64,000 nucleotides of DNA from Velocimicrobium porci. GTDB taxonomy: Bacteria; Bacillota; Clostridia; Lachnospirales; Lachnospiraceae. Below the pieces are notes generated by a model that was given only the letters and a program-made list of their open reading frames with translations, ran no database searches and was not told the DNA's origin. Of this stretch, positions 35,721 to 46,107 are shown one piece after another. Position 1 is the first letter of the stretch; the number at the start of each line of letters is the position of its first letter. Made by a program: the position numbers and the translations under genes. The stretch is from the NCBI RefSeq assembly GCF_009696045.1, contig NZ_VUMT01000002.1, positions 1 through 64,000 of the forward strand. The letters are read 5' to 3'.

Positions 35721-37040
35721 CTACTTTCTTCTGCTGTCTAAAATACTACGTCTTGTCTGTTTAAATGCCTGTGTCAGTCTTCGTTTTGCCGGACAGACAT
35801 AGGTACAGCATCCACATTCATAACATTCCATTCCATTTAATTTTTGGAAGCCCTCATCATCAAACTTTTCTGCATATTCTAACATTTTTTGCGGAATCAG
35901 TTTGCTTGGACATACCTCTACACATCTTCCACAGCGGATACACGCTGTAGGCTCCTGTTCTGCTACTTCATCGTGAGTAAGGCATAATAATGCAGAGGAT
36001 GTTTTTGTTACCGGAACTTCCAGATTAAACAACGCCATTCCCATCATTGGACCACCTGATACTACTTTTTCCGGCTGCTCTTTAAATCCACCTGCTTCTT
36101 CAATTAACTCTTTATAAATAGTTCCTGTTTTTACGTTGAAATTCTGCTTTGTATTAATTGCATCTCCGGTCACAGTGACAATTCGCCGGATTAACGGTGT
36201 AGATTCACAGACAGCCATATAGATTGAAATAACCGTATCAATATTATTGACAACACATCCTGCATCTGCCGGAAGCATTTTAGAATTAATTTTTCTTCCG
36301 GTCGAAGCGTATATCAGCTGACGTTCTGCTCCCTGTGGATATTTTGTTTTTAAAACCTTGACCTCAATCCGTGCTTCATCTTTTACAAGTTCAGAAATTT
36401 TAGAAATTGCTTCCAGTTTATTATCTTCAATTGCAATTAATCCTTTTGCATGTTCAAACAATTGCAATATGACGTTTAGACCGGCAACAATTTTTTCTGG
36501 CTCTTCTAACATCATTCGATAATCCGATGTTAAATAAGGTTCACATTCTGCACCATTTACAATGACATAATCAATGGCATCGTCATCCTTTGGAGTCAGC
36601 TTAACATGAGTAGGAAATCCTGCACCACCCATACCGACAATTCCAGCCTCTTTTACACATTCCCGTATCTCCGTCTTGGACATTTTCTTATAATCTCTTT
36701 TTTTTCCAAAACCTTCTATCGCCTCGTATTTATTATCATTTTCAATAATAATCGCATCGCTTAAATTTCCTGATACCGTTAAACGCTTTTCAATCGCTTT
36801 TACCGTTCCGGAAACCGAACTACAAATTACTGCCGAAATAAACCCTCCTGCTTCTGCAATTTTTTGTCCCATTAATACTCTTTCGCCGACAGAAACAATT
36901 GGCTTGGATGGAGCACCAATATGCTGAGACATTGGATATACCAGGTCGCCTTTTGGCAGAACAAGTTTAGTTGGCAGGTTTTTTGACATATCTTTTCCCT
37001 CAAATGGGTGAATCCCGCCTCGAAATGTTGCTGCTTTCAT
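35721..37040 (-). CDS. rnfC: Rnf complex NADH-side subunit RnfC
   Basis: The 439-residue peripheral subunit that binds NAD(H) and FMN. A biotin-like barrel opens the protein (TFRGGIHPFEGK), then GIVGMGGAGFPTHVK and AECEPYLTSDYRMM form the flavin/NADH fold. Two [4Fe-4S] motifs, CIRCGRCVEVCP and CYECGCCTYVCP, lie near the C-terminus. I start at the ATG at 37040 (after AGAGGAG), dropping a 14-residue upstream extension that lacks a ribosome binding site. It is the first gene of the operon. Confidence 0.96.
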   Translation of the reverse strand: MKAATFRGGIHPFEGKDMSKNLPTKLVLPKGDLVYPMSQHIGAPSKPIVSVGERVLMGQKIAEAGGFISAVICSSVSGTVKAIEKRLTVSGNLSDAIIIENDNKYEAIEGFGKKRDYKKMSKTEIRECVKEAGIVGMGGAGFPTHVKLTPKDDDAIDYVIVNGAECEPYLTSDYRMMLEEPEKIVAGLNVILQLFEHAKGLIAIEDNKLEAISKISELVKDEARIEVKVLKTKYPQGAERQLIYASTGRKINSKMLPADAGCVVNNIDTVISIYMAVCESTPLIRRIVTVTGDAINTKQNFNVKTGTIYKELIEEAGGFKEQPEKVVSGGPMMGMALFNLEVPVTKTSSALLCLTHDEVAEQEPTACIRCGRCVEVCPSKLIPQKMLEYAEKFDDEGFQKLNGMECYECGCCTYVCPAKRRLTQAFKQTRRSILDSRRK

Positions 37041-37270
37041 ATCTTTCTCCTCTCTTCTTTTTCTCATTTTCGACATCGTCACGTCTAATCTATTTTAAAC
37101 CAAACATTCACTGGTTACAAGTGTTTTTCTATTGTATTTTATGCAAAAGTTACAATTTCTTGTTACTTTTTTAACAATTTTTTGTACTAAATTTTTCCTT
37201 TCCTTTTTGCACCAAATGGCTGACAAACAGAAAGTTGTTTAAACATTTCTTATTCTGTCTATTTATTTTC
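37041..37270. other. Divergent intergenic region, rnf / PRTase
   Basis: This AT-rich stretch must hold the rnf promoter on the minus strand, but I see no pair of boxes good enough to call. The plus-strand promoter lies just to its right. Confidence 0.4.
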
Positions 37271-37299
37271 TTGAAAAATAAGGAAAAATGAATTATATT
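37271..37299 (+). promoter_or_regulatory. Promoter of the PRTase-like gene
   Basis: TTGAAA (37271-37276), 17 bp, TATATT (37294-37299), about 55 bases before the start. Confidence 0.65.
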
Positions 37300-37355
37300 T
37301 ATATATATATTCATAGTTCTGATATTTATTATTTATGAGAAAGGACGAAAGCTAT

Positions 37356-38009
37356 ATGGAAAATAACTTAGAAAGCCGTATTGTTAAAATTAATTCAAGA
37401 ACCAGTTCAGGTGTTACTTTAAAAGTAATTCCAGGTCACTTTGCAACTAACCATTCTCATATTAATTACTATATTGATATGACTACTTTAAAGACAAGAC
37501 AAAGTGAAGCTGCCGCTGTTGCAAAAAGCTTTGTTAATAAATATTCCGCCATTACCGTTGTTGACACAATTGTCTGCATGGATGGATGTGAGGTAATCGG
37601 TGCATACCTTGCCGATGAATTAACACGAAATGGTGTACAATCCATGAACCAGCATAAAACAATTTACGTTATATCTCCTGAATATGATTCCACTGGTCAG
37701 ATGATTTTCCGCGATAATATTCAGCCAATGGTTCGCGGTAAAAATATTATTCTTCTCGTGGCTTCTGCAACAACTGGTAAGACAATTCGCCGCTGCCTTG
37801 AATGTCTTGATTATTATGGTGGTAAAGTAGAGGGTATCTCTGCAATTTTCAGTGCTGTAAGCTATATTGACGGCATCGAGGTAGATTCCATTTTCCAGGA
37901 AAAAGACGTGCCGGAATACAACACATACAGCCATGTTGACTGTCCATTCTGTAAAAAAGGAGAACGCCTGGAAGCACTTGTCAATTCATTTGGCTATTCC
38001 GCTTTATAG
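37356..38009 (+). CDS. Orotate-phosphoribosyltransferase-like protein
   Basis: A 217-residue protein with a type I phosphoribosyltransferase fold; Lachnospiraceae homologues are usually labelled orotate phosphoribosyltransferase. The expected PRPP loop appears as ILLVASATTGKTIRRCLE, where the acidic pair normally seen before the TTG turn is replaced by Ala-Ser. Residues near 195 form CPFCKKGERL, a Cys pair. The start at 37356 follows AAAGGA; an ATG at 37335 would cover that site. With a changed PRPP site, catalysis or specificity is uncertain. No other pyrimidine gene is nearby. Confidence 0.72.
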   Translation: MENNLESRIVKINSRTSSGVTLKVIPGHFATNHSHINYYIDMTTLKTRQSEAAAVAKSFVNKYSAITVVDTIVCMDGCEVIGAYLADELTRNGVQSMNQHKTIYVISPEYDSTGQMIFRDNIQPMVRGKNIILLVASATTGKTIRRCLECLDYYGGKVEGISAIFSAVSYIDGIEVDSIFQEKDVPEYNTYSHVDCPFCKKGERLEALVNSFGYSAL

Positions 38010-38019
38010 AATTGTTGAT

Positions 38020-38083
38020 AAAAGGATGCTGTAAGATTAGTGATTGATTTACGAATATCAATACTAATTTACAGCATCCTTTT
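38020..38083 (+). terminator. Long-stem terminator after the PRTase-like gene
   Basis: AAAAGGATGCTGTAA (38020-38034) pairs perfectly with TTACAGCATCCTTTT (38069-38083), with an inner ATTAGT/ACTAAT stem. It can serve the convergent DUF1667 gene as well. Confidence 0.88.
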
Positions 38084-38137
38084 ATTCCTTCTCAGCTTCT
38101 CTCGGACTTCTGTTTTCTAATCTTTTTTCTTGTATAT

Positions 38138-38503
38138 TTACTGCTTTTCAACATTTTTTGTTGCTATAATCGATACCCCTGTTCCGACCACATTTTCTAA
38201 AATAACATCGCCGATTGCTACCGGTGCTTCTACACTGATATTTTTTAATGCTCTCATACAATCTTTTATTTTTCCTTTTGGAATATCTTCTTTTGTTTTA
38301 ACTGATACGAGATTTTTATCACCATGTAAAACTTTAACGGTAGAAGTAACGATTCTGGTTGGATTCGTTACCTCTTTTCTTGCATATTTATCACCACGAA
38401 TACAAGTATTTCCTTCTACCGATACTACGTTTTCGTCCTCCATCTGAACCGTAATCATACATCCAAGAGGACATCCAATACAAATCAATTCTCTTGTTTC
38501 CAT
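38138..38503 (-). CDS. DUF1667 protein of the glp operon
   Basis: A 121-residue protein opening METRELICIGCPLGCMITVQ. The CIGCPLGC cysteines, plus another in NTCIRGDKYA, suggest a metal or Fe-S site. DUF1667 proteins are regularly encoded after two FAD oxidoreductases in glycerol operons of Clostridia and are thought to be the third subunit of an anaerobic glycerol-3-phosphate dehydrogenase. The start at 38503 overlaps the preceding gene's end; the longer frame adds only six residues. Confidence 0.85.
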   Translation of the reverse strand: METRELICIGCPLGCMITVQMEDENVVSVEGNTCIRGDKYARKEVTNPTRIVTSTVKVLHGDKNLVSVKTKEDIPKGKIKDCMRALKNISVEAPVAIGDVILENVVGTGVSIIATKNVEKQ

Positions 38504-38507
38504 GCTA

Positions 38508-39773
38508 TTATTCCTCCTCAATCTTTACGGTAATATTTTTTAGGTCTTTATATTGTTGCAGTTTTGTTTTTTCTAATTTGATTTGTTCCATTTCCCCCGG
38601 TGCCATAACCGCTTTTTTTCGATGCAGCATACGTTCTCCGTCATAATATACGCTAATGTATGAATTTTTGTAGACACCGCCTACACGAAAGCGTACTGTC
38701 AAGTTGTCATCCATCTGCTCTAAATTAATATATTTTGGAACAGTATACCGTACTCCTTCCGTCGCTATTAAATTAATTTTATGTTCGTTTCCTTTCGCCC
38801 TTTGGTTCTTAATATAACTTGAAGCATTCTTTCCTGCTGTCTTAGCCTCTTCTGAAACATAATCGACCAAATCATGAACATGCAGTACATTGCCACAGGC
38901 AAATATTCCTTCTATGCTCGTTTCTAAACTTTCATTTACTACAGGACCAGATGTCACAGGCTCCATTTCAATTCCAATTCCACGTGACAATTCATTCTCC
39001 GGAATCAGACCAACTGATAATAATAAAGTATCACAAGAATAATATTCCTCGGTTCCCTGTATTGGTTTTCCTCTTTCGTCAACTTCTGCCAACGTAACTC
39101 CTTTTAAACGCTCTTTTCCATCGATATCAACTACTGTGTGGCTAAGTTTCAAAGGAATACCAAAATCATCCAGACACTGAACAATATTTCTTTTTAATCC
39201 ACCGGAATAAGGCATCAATTCTGCAACTACTTTTACCTTAGCACCTTCTAAAGTCATTCTTCTCGCCATAATTAAGCCAATATCGCCTGAACCTAAAATA
39301 ACAACCTCTTTTCCCGGCATATAGCCTTCCATATTAACAAGGCGTTGTGCCGTTCCTGCCGAATAAACTCCTGCCGGACGATATCCCGGAATATTTAATG
39401 CACCTCTGGAACGTTCTCTGCAGCCCATTGCAAGTATGATTGATTTTGCCTGAATCTCAAACAGACCTTCTTCTCTGTTCATTGCAGTTACTACCTTATC
39501 TTTGCTGATGTCCATAACCATTGTATTCAAACGATATTCAATATCCAATTCTTTTACAATTTCAATAAAGCGACCTGCATATTCCGGACCTGTCAACTCT
39601 TCTTTAAATGTATGAAGTCCGAATCCATTATGAATACACTGATTTAAAATTCCCCCCAATTCTTTATCACGTTCTAAAATTAAAATTTTTTCCACACCAT
39701 TTTCTCTTGCAGAAGCTGCTGCCGCAAGACCGGCAGGACCTCCTCCAACGATTACCAAATCATACAAAAGCAT
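38508..39773 (-). CDS. FAD/NAD(P)-dependent oxidoreductase (GlpB-like)
   Basis: A 421-residue flavoprotein. The first FAD dinucleotide motif is VIVGGGPAGLAAAASA near residue 6 and the second, NAD(P)-type, is VILGSGDIGLIMARR near 155. A late EGIFACGNVLHVHDLVDYV closes the FAD fold. It fits the electron-transferring partner of the upstream GlpA-like protein, passing electrons from glycerol-3-phosphate toward NAD+ or quinone-like acceptors. It lies 18 bp after that gene and 5 bp before the DUF1667 start. Confidence 0.88.
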   Translation of the reverse strand: MLLYDLVIVGGGPAGLAAAASARENGVEKILILERDKELGGILNQCIHNGFGLHTFKEELTGPEYAGRFIEIVKELDIEYRLNTMVMDISKDKVVTAMNREEGLFEIQAKSIILAMGCRERSRGALNIPGYRPAGVYSAGTAQRLVNMEGYMPGKEVVILGSGDIGLIMARRMTLEGAKVKVVAELMPYSGGLKRNIVQCLDDFGIPLKLSHTVVDIDGKERLKGVTLAEVDERGKPIQGTEEYYSCDTLLLSVGLIPENELSRGIGIEMEPVTSGPVVNESLETSIEGIFACGNVLHVHDLVDYVSEEAKTAGKNASSYIKNQRAKGNEHKINLIATEGVRYTVPKYINLEQMDDNLTVRFRVGGVYKNSYISVYYDGERMLHRKKAVMAPGEMEQIKLEKTKLQQYKDLKNITVKIEEE

Positions 39774-39791
39774 GTAGACTCTCCTCTCTTT

Positions 39792-41231
39792 CTATTCAAT
39801 TTCTTCTTTAATATGTCCAACGATTAGCTTAGATTGTCCTCCACTCTTCGTAACATCCATCATATCCATTTCTAATTCTCTAGCCAAAATTTCCATCGTT
39901 CTAGGGGAACAAAATCCCGACTGACATCGTCCCATTCCGGCTCTGGTTCTTCTTTTTACTCCATCTAAAGACTTCGCACCAATCGGTCTTTTAATGGAAT
40001 CAATAATCTCACCCTCTGTTATCATTTCACAACGGCAAATAATATTTCCATATGCCGGATTCTTACGGATTAATTCTTTCCTCTCTTCTTTCGAAAGAGT
40101 TTCCGGATTTAATATTCCTTTTCTCTCTGCCTGGAATTCCTCATTTTGCTTTAAATCTAAAATATCTTTCACAATTTCAGCTGCCATAACGCCAATTGCC
40201 GGAGCACTGCTAAGTCCCGGAGATTCAATTCCTGCAACATCGACAAAACCTTTTGCCTCTTTTAGCTCTTCGATAAAAAATTCATGACGGTCTTCATGTG
40301 CACGAAGCCCTGCAAAAGATGTAATTACCTGACGCATTGGAATATTTTTTACGGATCTTCCGGAGGCTTCTATTACTTTATCCAGACCTTCTCTTGTCGT
40401 TGCCGTACCTTCTTTTTCCTCAATATCAATCGCTGTTGGTCCTACTAAAAGATTACCATGAACCGTCGGTGTTACAAGTACACCCTTTCCATTCTTTTCC
40501 GGTAGAGAAAAAACAGTATGCGATACATGGGTTCCGGCAGACTTATCAAGCAGGCAATAATCTCCGCGTCTAGGAATAATGTGCATTTTTTTCTCGCTTA
40601 CCATATTATGGAACTTATCTGCATAAACTCCTGCCGCATTTACAATTACTTTTGATTCTATTTCTCCTTGATTTGTTTTAAGGAGATATCCTGTTTCTTG
40701 TTTTATAATATTCATTACTTCTGTATTAAATTTAAATTCAACTCCATTTTGATTTGCATTCTCAGCTAACGCAATTGTAAGATTAAATGGGCATACGATT
40801 CCACCGGTTGGAGCGTACAACACTTTTGTAACTTCGTCCGAAAGATTTGGCTCTAATTGAAGAGCTTCTTCTCTTGATAAAATTTTTAAGCCTTTTACTC
40901 CATTTTTCTTTCCATTTTCCATTAAATCATATAATTTTTTTTCATCCTCCGGGCGAAAGCATACTACCATAGATCCATTCCGTTTAAATGGAAAATCTAA
41001 TTCTTTTGATAAATTTTCCATCATTTCATTTCCAAGAACGTTTAATCTTGCCATTAAGCTCCCATTTTGTGCGTCATATCCTGCATGTACAATCGCACTA
41101 TTTGCTTTTGAAGTACCACAACATACATCTTCCTCTTTTTCTACTACGCAAGCCTTTACCTGAAACTTAGACAGTTCTCTTGCCACTGCACAGCCGGATA
41201 CACCTGCACCAATAATTACAACATCATACAT
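39792..41231 (-). CDS. Glycerol-3-phosphate dehydrogenase-type oxidoreductase (GlpA-like)
   Basis: A 479-residue flavoprotein with a DAO-type FAD domain (VVIIGAGVSGCAVAREL near 4; NAAGVYADKFHN near 198; GIESPGLSSAPAIG near 333). It also has a C-terminal BFD-like [2Fe-2S] domain whose cysteines are ICRCEMI and CQSGFC. This is the architecture of anaerobic GlpA. Given its place between glycerol kinase and the GlpB-like and DUF1667 genes, glycerol-3-phosphate oxidation to dihydroxyacetone phosphate is the best call. Confidence 0.88.
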   Translation of the reverse strand: MYDVVIIGAGVSGCAVARELSKFQVKACVVEKEEDVCCGTSKANSAIVHAGYDAQNGSLMARLNVLGNEMMENLSKELDFPFKRNGSMVVCFRPEDEKKLYDLMENGKKNGVKGLKILSREEALQLEPNLSDEVTKVLYAPTGGIVCPFNLTIALAENANQNGVEFKFNTEVMNIIKQETGYLLKTNQGEIESKVIVNAAGVYADKFHNMVSEKKMHIIPRRGDYCLLDKSAGTHVSHTVFSLPEKNGKGVLVTPTVHGNLLVGPTAIDIEEKEGTATTREGLDKVIEASGRSVKNIPMRQVITSFAGLRAHEDRHEFFIEELKEAKGFVDVAGIESPGLSSAPAIGVMAAEIVKDILDLKQNEEFQAERKGILNPETLSKEERKELIRKNPAYGNIICRCEMITEGEIIDSIKRPIGAKSLDGVKRRTRAGMGRCQSGFCSPRTMEILARELEMDMMDVTKSGGQSKLIVGHIKEEIE

Positions 41232-41272
41232 AATCGTTACTCCTTTTCTTTTTCTATTTCATAAATCCACGC

Positions 41273-41328
41273 AAAAAGAGATGACAAAGAAAGGTATCTC
41301 AATACCTGTTTCATTGCCATCTCTTTTT
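41273..41328 (-). terminator. Intra-operon hairpin between glpK and the GlpA-like gene
   Basis: AAAAAGAGATGaCAA pairs with TTGcCATCTCTTTTT (one mismatch), enclosing a GGTAT/ATACC stem; on the minus strand T runs follow. It stands about 40 bp before the GlpA-like start. It may be a plain attenuator or a second GlpP-controlled terminator like the one before glpP. Confidence 0.7.
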
Positions 41329-41405
41329 CTCACGCAATTCCATATTTTCCTGTTTCTTATATTATACTACAATCCGTTCCAAATTCCCAATACTTTTTTA
41401 CTTTT

Positions 41406-42905
<1,500 letters not shown>

Positions 42906-42918
42906 TCAATGCCTCCTT

Positions 42919-43485
42919 TTACATTCCCCACACTTCTTTTCGAGTCGATGATATTCCAAATGCACCATTTGAAAGTGCCCCAATTACATCCTCTTTATCT
43001 GTAACCAGTCCTCCTGCAATAACAGGAACACTGCTGATTTCACTTATTTTCTTTATAATCTTTGGCATCACTCCAGGCAAAATTTCAATAATATCCGGCT
43101 GTACCATATTTTTCTGCTTTTCGATATTCATAAGCGAAATGGAATCGATTACAAAAAAACGTAAAATCGTAAATAATCCTACTTCTTTTGCATGCTTGAT
43201 TAATGCCTGTCTTGTTGTTATAATTCCATCCGTTTTTGTCGTCTTTTTTATGAAATCAATGCTTACTTCCTTTCCGCCAAGACCAACAATCAAATCCACA
43301 TGCACAATAGCCATTTTACCTGCTTCCTTAATTTTTTCTACAATTTCTCCAATATTACAGATGTCTCCAAATAGAACAAATACAATTGACACATCTGTAT
43401 GCAGGCATTCCTCTAAACCTTCAAAATCTTTTACCGCTGCTATCACTGGATTTTCTTCAATGGATTCTAACAAACGATTTGCCAT
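42919..43485 (-). CDS. glpP: Glycerol-3-phosphate responsive antiterminator GlpP
   Basis: A 188-residue RNA-binding antiterminator of TIM-barrel type. Typical lines are NPVIAAVKDFEGLEECL, VHVDLIVGLGGKEVSIDFI, DGIITTRQALIKHAK and PVIAGGLVTDKEDVIGAL. Bound to glycerol-3-phosphate it would prevent termination in the operon leader, where a strong terminator is indeed seen at 43525-43576. The gene starts the glp operon, so it controls itself too. Confidence 0.94.
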   Translation of the reverse strand: MANRLLESIEENPVIAAVKDFEGLEECLHTDVSIVFVLFGDICNIGEIVEKIKEAGKMAIVHVDLIVGLGGKEVSIDFIKKTTKTDGIITTRQALIKHAKEVGLFTILRFFVIDSISLMNIEKQKNMVQPDIIEILPGVMPKIIKKISEISSVPVIAGGLVTDKEDVIGALSNGAFGISSTRKEVWGM

Positions 43486-43524
43486 ATTACTTCACCTCAA
43501 TCTTCAATTCGACACATAAAAAAA

Positions 43525-43576
43525 GAGTCAACTAATAAACAGTAATTCCCCCAATACTACTTATTAGCCTGCTCTC
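43525..43576 (-). promoter_or_regulatory. Leader terminator, likely GlpP target
   Basis: On the minus strand the leader forms an interrupted stem (CTAATAA..AGTATT with AATTACT..TTATTAG, closed by AGAG/GAGTC-like outer pairs) around a GGGGG loop, and ends in TTTTTTT. Placement between the promoter and glpP fits GlpP-dependent antitermination. Confidence 0.7.
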
Positions 43577-43589
43577 TTCTCCAAGGCGT

Positions 43590-43635
43590 CTATGTATCAT
43601 ATACATAGTATACCATTTTATTTGTTATATTTCAA
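43590..43635 (-). promoter_or_regulatory. glp operon promoter with palindrome
   Basis: On the minus strand TTGAAA (43630-43635), 17 bp, TATACT (43607-43612). A perfect palindrome CTATGTAT-CAT-ATACATAG (43590-43608) overlaps the start-site region. It may be an operator or a 5'-end hairpin. Confidence 0.65.
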
Positions 43636-43895
43636 TATATTTTTTTTTATATCCAATGCTTTATTATGCAGTTTTCCATTTTCTTTTGCTGTTTTTTTTA
43701 TTTTACATTCTCCTATTCAATAAAAATAGAATCAAATATAATTATTTTTTGTTATTTTCTTCTAATTTCAGAAGTGGCTTATCAATCTAATTCATATTAT
43801 TATTCCAGCCATCTAAGTTTAGAAAAATAACCAAAAAAAGTGTAATATAACAAACTTATAAAATATAGTTTTTAAACGACTCACAATATCAATAA
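43636..43895. other. Gene-free AT-rich stretch
   Basis: Between the glp promoter and the terminator of the metal-ABC operon. I see no gene, repeat or RNA structure in it. Confidence 0.5.
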
Positions 43896-43950
43896 AAGAG
43901 ATACAATAAAAATCAACTGAAAGATTCCTATTATATCTCTCTTTTGAGCA
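43896..43950 (-). terminator. Terminator of the metal ABC operon
   Basis: On the minus strand AAGAGAGATATAATA pairs imperfectly with TATTGTATCTCTTTT around a 20-base loop, about 30 bp after the lipoprotein gene. Confidence 0.65.
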
Positions 43951-43981
43951 TGCTTATGTATATCAATTAGATACAAAAGCT

Positions 43982-44542
43982 CTATTTCATAACTTCCATC
44001 ATAGCATCTTTTAATCTACAATACAAATAACTATCGCCTTTTTCACGATAGGTTTCAAAAAATCCAGTAACAATAATTTTCGTTTTCTCATTCGGATATT
44101 CATCAGGATAAATGTGGCTCCCATTATCCCATATAAATTCCATTCCTTGAACACAACATGCAGCTGCATCTTGTACAACGCAGTAATGGTAATATTTCTT
44201 TGTGTTTTTATCATAAGTAGATGCATAAGTTCCCTGTATTCTAATTTTCTTTCCTTCATATTCATCTGGATTTACCATAAACTGATAGATAGTAGCATAT
44301 ACCATATCACTTCCCATCACAGTTAAATCATAATCTATTTTCGGCTCACTTTTTCTTTCATCTGATATACTACTCTCTTCAGAAAGAACCATTTCTGTCT
44401 TAGAATTTACTGTATCCTGAGATACTTCTTTACCTGATTCTATACTCCTTCCTTTCGTATCAAGTCTGCTGTCCTTATTACCACAGCTGGCAAGACACAA
44501 AACAAGAATAAAAATCATATATGTTAATTTTATGTCTTTCAT
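43982..44542 (-). CDS. Lipoprotein with OB-fold-like domain
   Basis: A 186-residue lipoprotein (signal MKDIKLTYMIFILVLCLASC; Cys20 lipidated). After a Ser/Glu-rich linker, residues about 70-186 look like a small OB-type barrel (YEGKKIRIQGTYAS, YHYCVVQDAAACCVQG, KTKIIVTGFFETY). The ACC pair and nearby His and Cys could bind metal. The strand order recalls the C-terminal domain of DUF1980/TIGR03943 proteins. It overlaps the end of the metal permease gene, so a part in zinc handling at the membrane surface is likely but unproven. Confidence 0.7.
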   Translation of the reverse strand: MKDIKLTYMIFILVLCLASCGNKDSRLDTKGRSIESGKEVSQDTVNSKTEMVLSEESSISDERKSEPKIDYDLTVMGSDMVYATIYQFMVNPDEYEGKKIRIQGTYASTYDKNTKKYYHYCVVQDAAACCVQGMEFIWDNGSHIYPDEYPNEKTKIIVTGFFETYREKGDSYLYCRLKDAMMEVMK

Positions 44543-45393
44543 GCCGTATTACCACCACATATTCTTCCAATGATACAGCAAAGAAAAAATACCACAATAT
44601 CTGCTGCCACAATTGTAGAACCTACTGGGGTTGAAAATACGATGGACACTATCATACCAATCAGTGTGCACATAACAGAAATAATAGTAGAAGCTATCAC
44701 TACCCCCTTAAAATTCGCAATCATTCGCATCGCTGATAAAGCAGGAAATATAATTAGTGCAGAAATTAAAAGAGAACCAACGAGATTCATTGCCAATACA
44801 ATAATAACAGCAGTTATAATCGCAATCATTAAATTATAAACCGTTACATTCTTTCCGATTGCCTTCGTGAAATTCTCATCAAAGGTAACAGCAAAAATCC
44901 GATTATAGAACAGACAATAAAAAGCAATTACCACAACCGACATAATTACACATAACCATACTTCCTTGACTGTAAGTGTCAAAATTGAAGTTGAACCAAA
45001 TAATGTACTACAAACATCACCAGTTATGTTGGCAGAAGTCGAAAACAAATTTAGTACAAGATATCCAATTGCCAAAGCACCAACAGAAAGCATAGCAATG
45101 GCTGCATCTCCTTTTAATTTTGTATTTTGCCCTGTACGGAGCAAAAGAACTGCTGCTATCACAGTTATCGGCATAATAAGTAAAGTATCATTTGCCAGCT
45201 TGAAAACTGTTGCGACAGCCATTGCCCCAAATGCTACATGAGAAAGTCCATCTCCAATAAATGAAAAACGCTTAAGAACCAATGTAACTCCTAGCAAAGA
45301 AGAACACAACGCAATTAATATCCCTGCAACAAGTGCATATCGAACAAATGGATATTCCATATAAAATAAAATTTTTTCTATAACATCACTCAT
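44539..45393 (-). CDS. Metal ABC transporter permease (ZnuB-like)
   Basis: A 284-residue membrane protein with eight or nine helices, of the ABC-3 family that imports Zn2+ or Mn2+. Conserved lines are LVLKRFSFIGDGLSHVAFG, SALIIFPALSAMRMI and the C-terminal AADIVVFF. It overlaps the ATPase gene by 8 bp. Confidence 0.92.
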   Translation of the reverse strand: MSDVIEKILFYMEYPFVRYALVAGILIALCSSLLGVTLVLKRFSFIGDGLSHVAFGAMAVATVFKLANDTLLIMPITVIAAVLLLRTGQNTKLKGDAAIAMLSVGALAIGYLVLNLFSTSANITGDVCSTLFGSTSILTLTVKEVWLCVIMSVVVIAFYCLFYNRIFAVTFDENFTKAIGKNVTVYNLMIAIITAVIIVLAMNLVGSLLISALIIFPALSAMRMIANFKGVVIASTIISVMCTLIGMIVSIVFSTPVGSTIVAADIVVFFLCCIIGRICGGNTA

Positions 45394-46096
45394 AATTCAC
45401 TGCCTCCGCGTTCTGAAAGAGTTTACACTTGTTACTTTGCAAATATTCTTCTCTCGTACCAAAAAAAGAATTTTTCTTTTCGATGTGAAGTATGTGACTT
45501 GCATAATCAATTGCCTGTATATCATGGGACACCATTATAACAGAAATTCCTTCTTCATTCAGCTCTTTCACTAGATTATAGAAATCAGCAGTGACTTTAG
45601 GATCCAGTCCAGAAACCGGTTCATCTAATAATAGCAATTTACTTGTGGCGCACAATGCTCTTGCAAGTAATATCCTTTGCTGTTGTCCACCAGAAAGATT
45701 GCGGTAACACTTATGACGAACCTGCCATATATCCATTTTTTCCATATTTTTTCTGGCAATTTCTTTCTCTCTTTCTCCATAAAAAAGCTTTCTTCCACAT
45801 TTAGAGAGTGTTCCAGACAAAACAATCTCCCATGCAGAAGCAGGAAAATCTTTCTGTATAATTGTCTGTTGGGGAAGATACCCAATTTCATATGGCATTA
45901 AACCATCATCTATGTCAATTGTTCCTCCTAATGGTTCTTGTAAATGTAACAGAGTCTTTACCAAAGTACTCTTCCCTATTCCATTTTCTCCTACAATACA
46001 GAGATAATCACCCTTTCTCACCTGAAAAGATAAATTGAATACTATTTTCTTCCCAGCATAACCGAGCATTAAATTATTACAACTAATATAAGCCAT
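45386..46096 (-). CDS. Metal ABC transporter ATP-binding protein (ZnuC-like)
   Basis: A 236-residue ATPase with Walker A GENGIGKST, signature LSGGQQQRILLARAL, Walker B LLLLDEPVSGLD and the switch VSHDIQAI. Order and overlap with the binding-protein and permease genes make it the energising subunit of a Zn/Mn importer. Confidence 0.93.
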   Translation of the reverse strand: MAYISCNNLMLGYAGKKIVFNLSFQVRKGDYLCIVGENGIGKSTLVKTLLHLQEPLGGTIDIDDGLMPYEIGYLPQQTIIQKDFPASAWEIVLSGTLSKCGRKLFYGEREKEIARKNMEKMDIWQVRHKCYRNLSGGQQQRILLARALCATSKLLLLDEPVSGLDPKVTADFYNLVKELNEEGISVIMVSHDIQAIDYASHILHIEKKNSFFGTREEYLQSNKCKLFQNAEAVNYE

Positions 46097-46107
46097 AGCA
46101 ACCCCTC

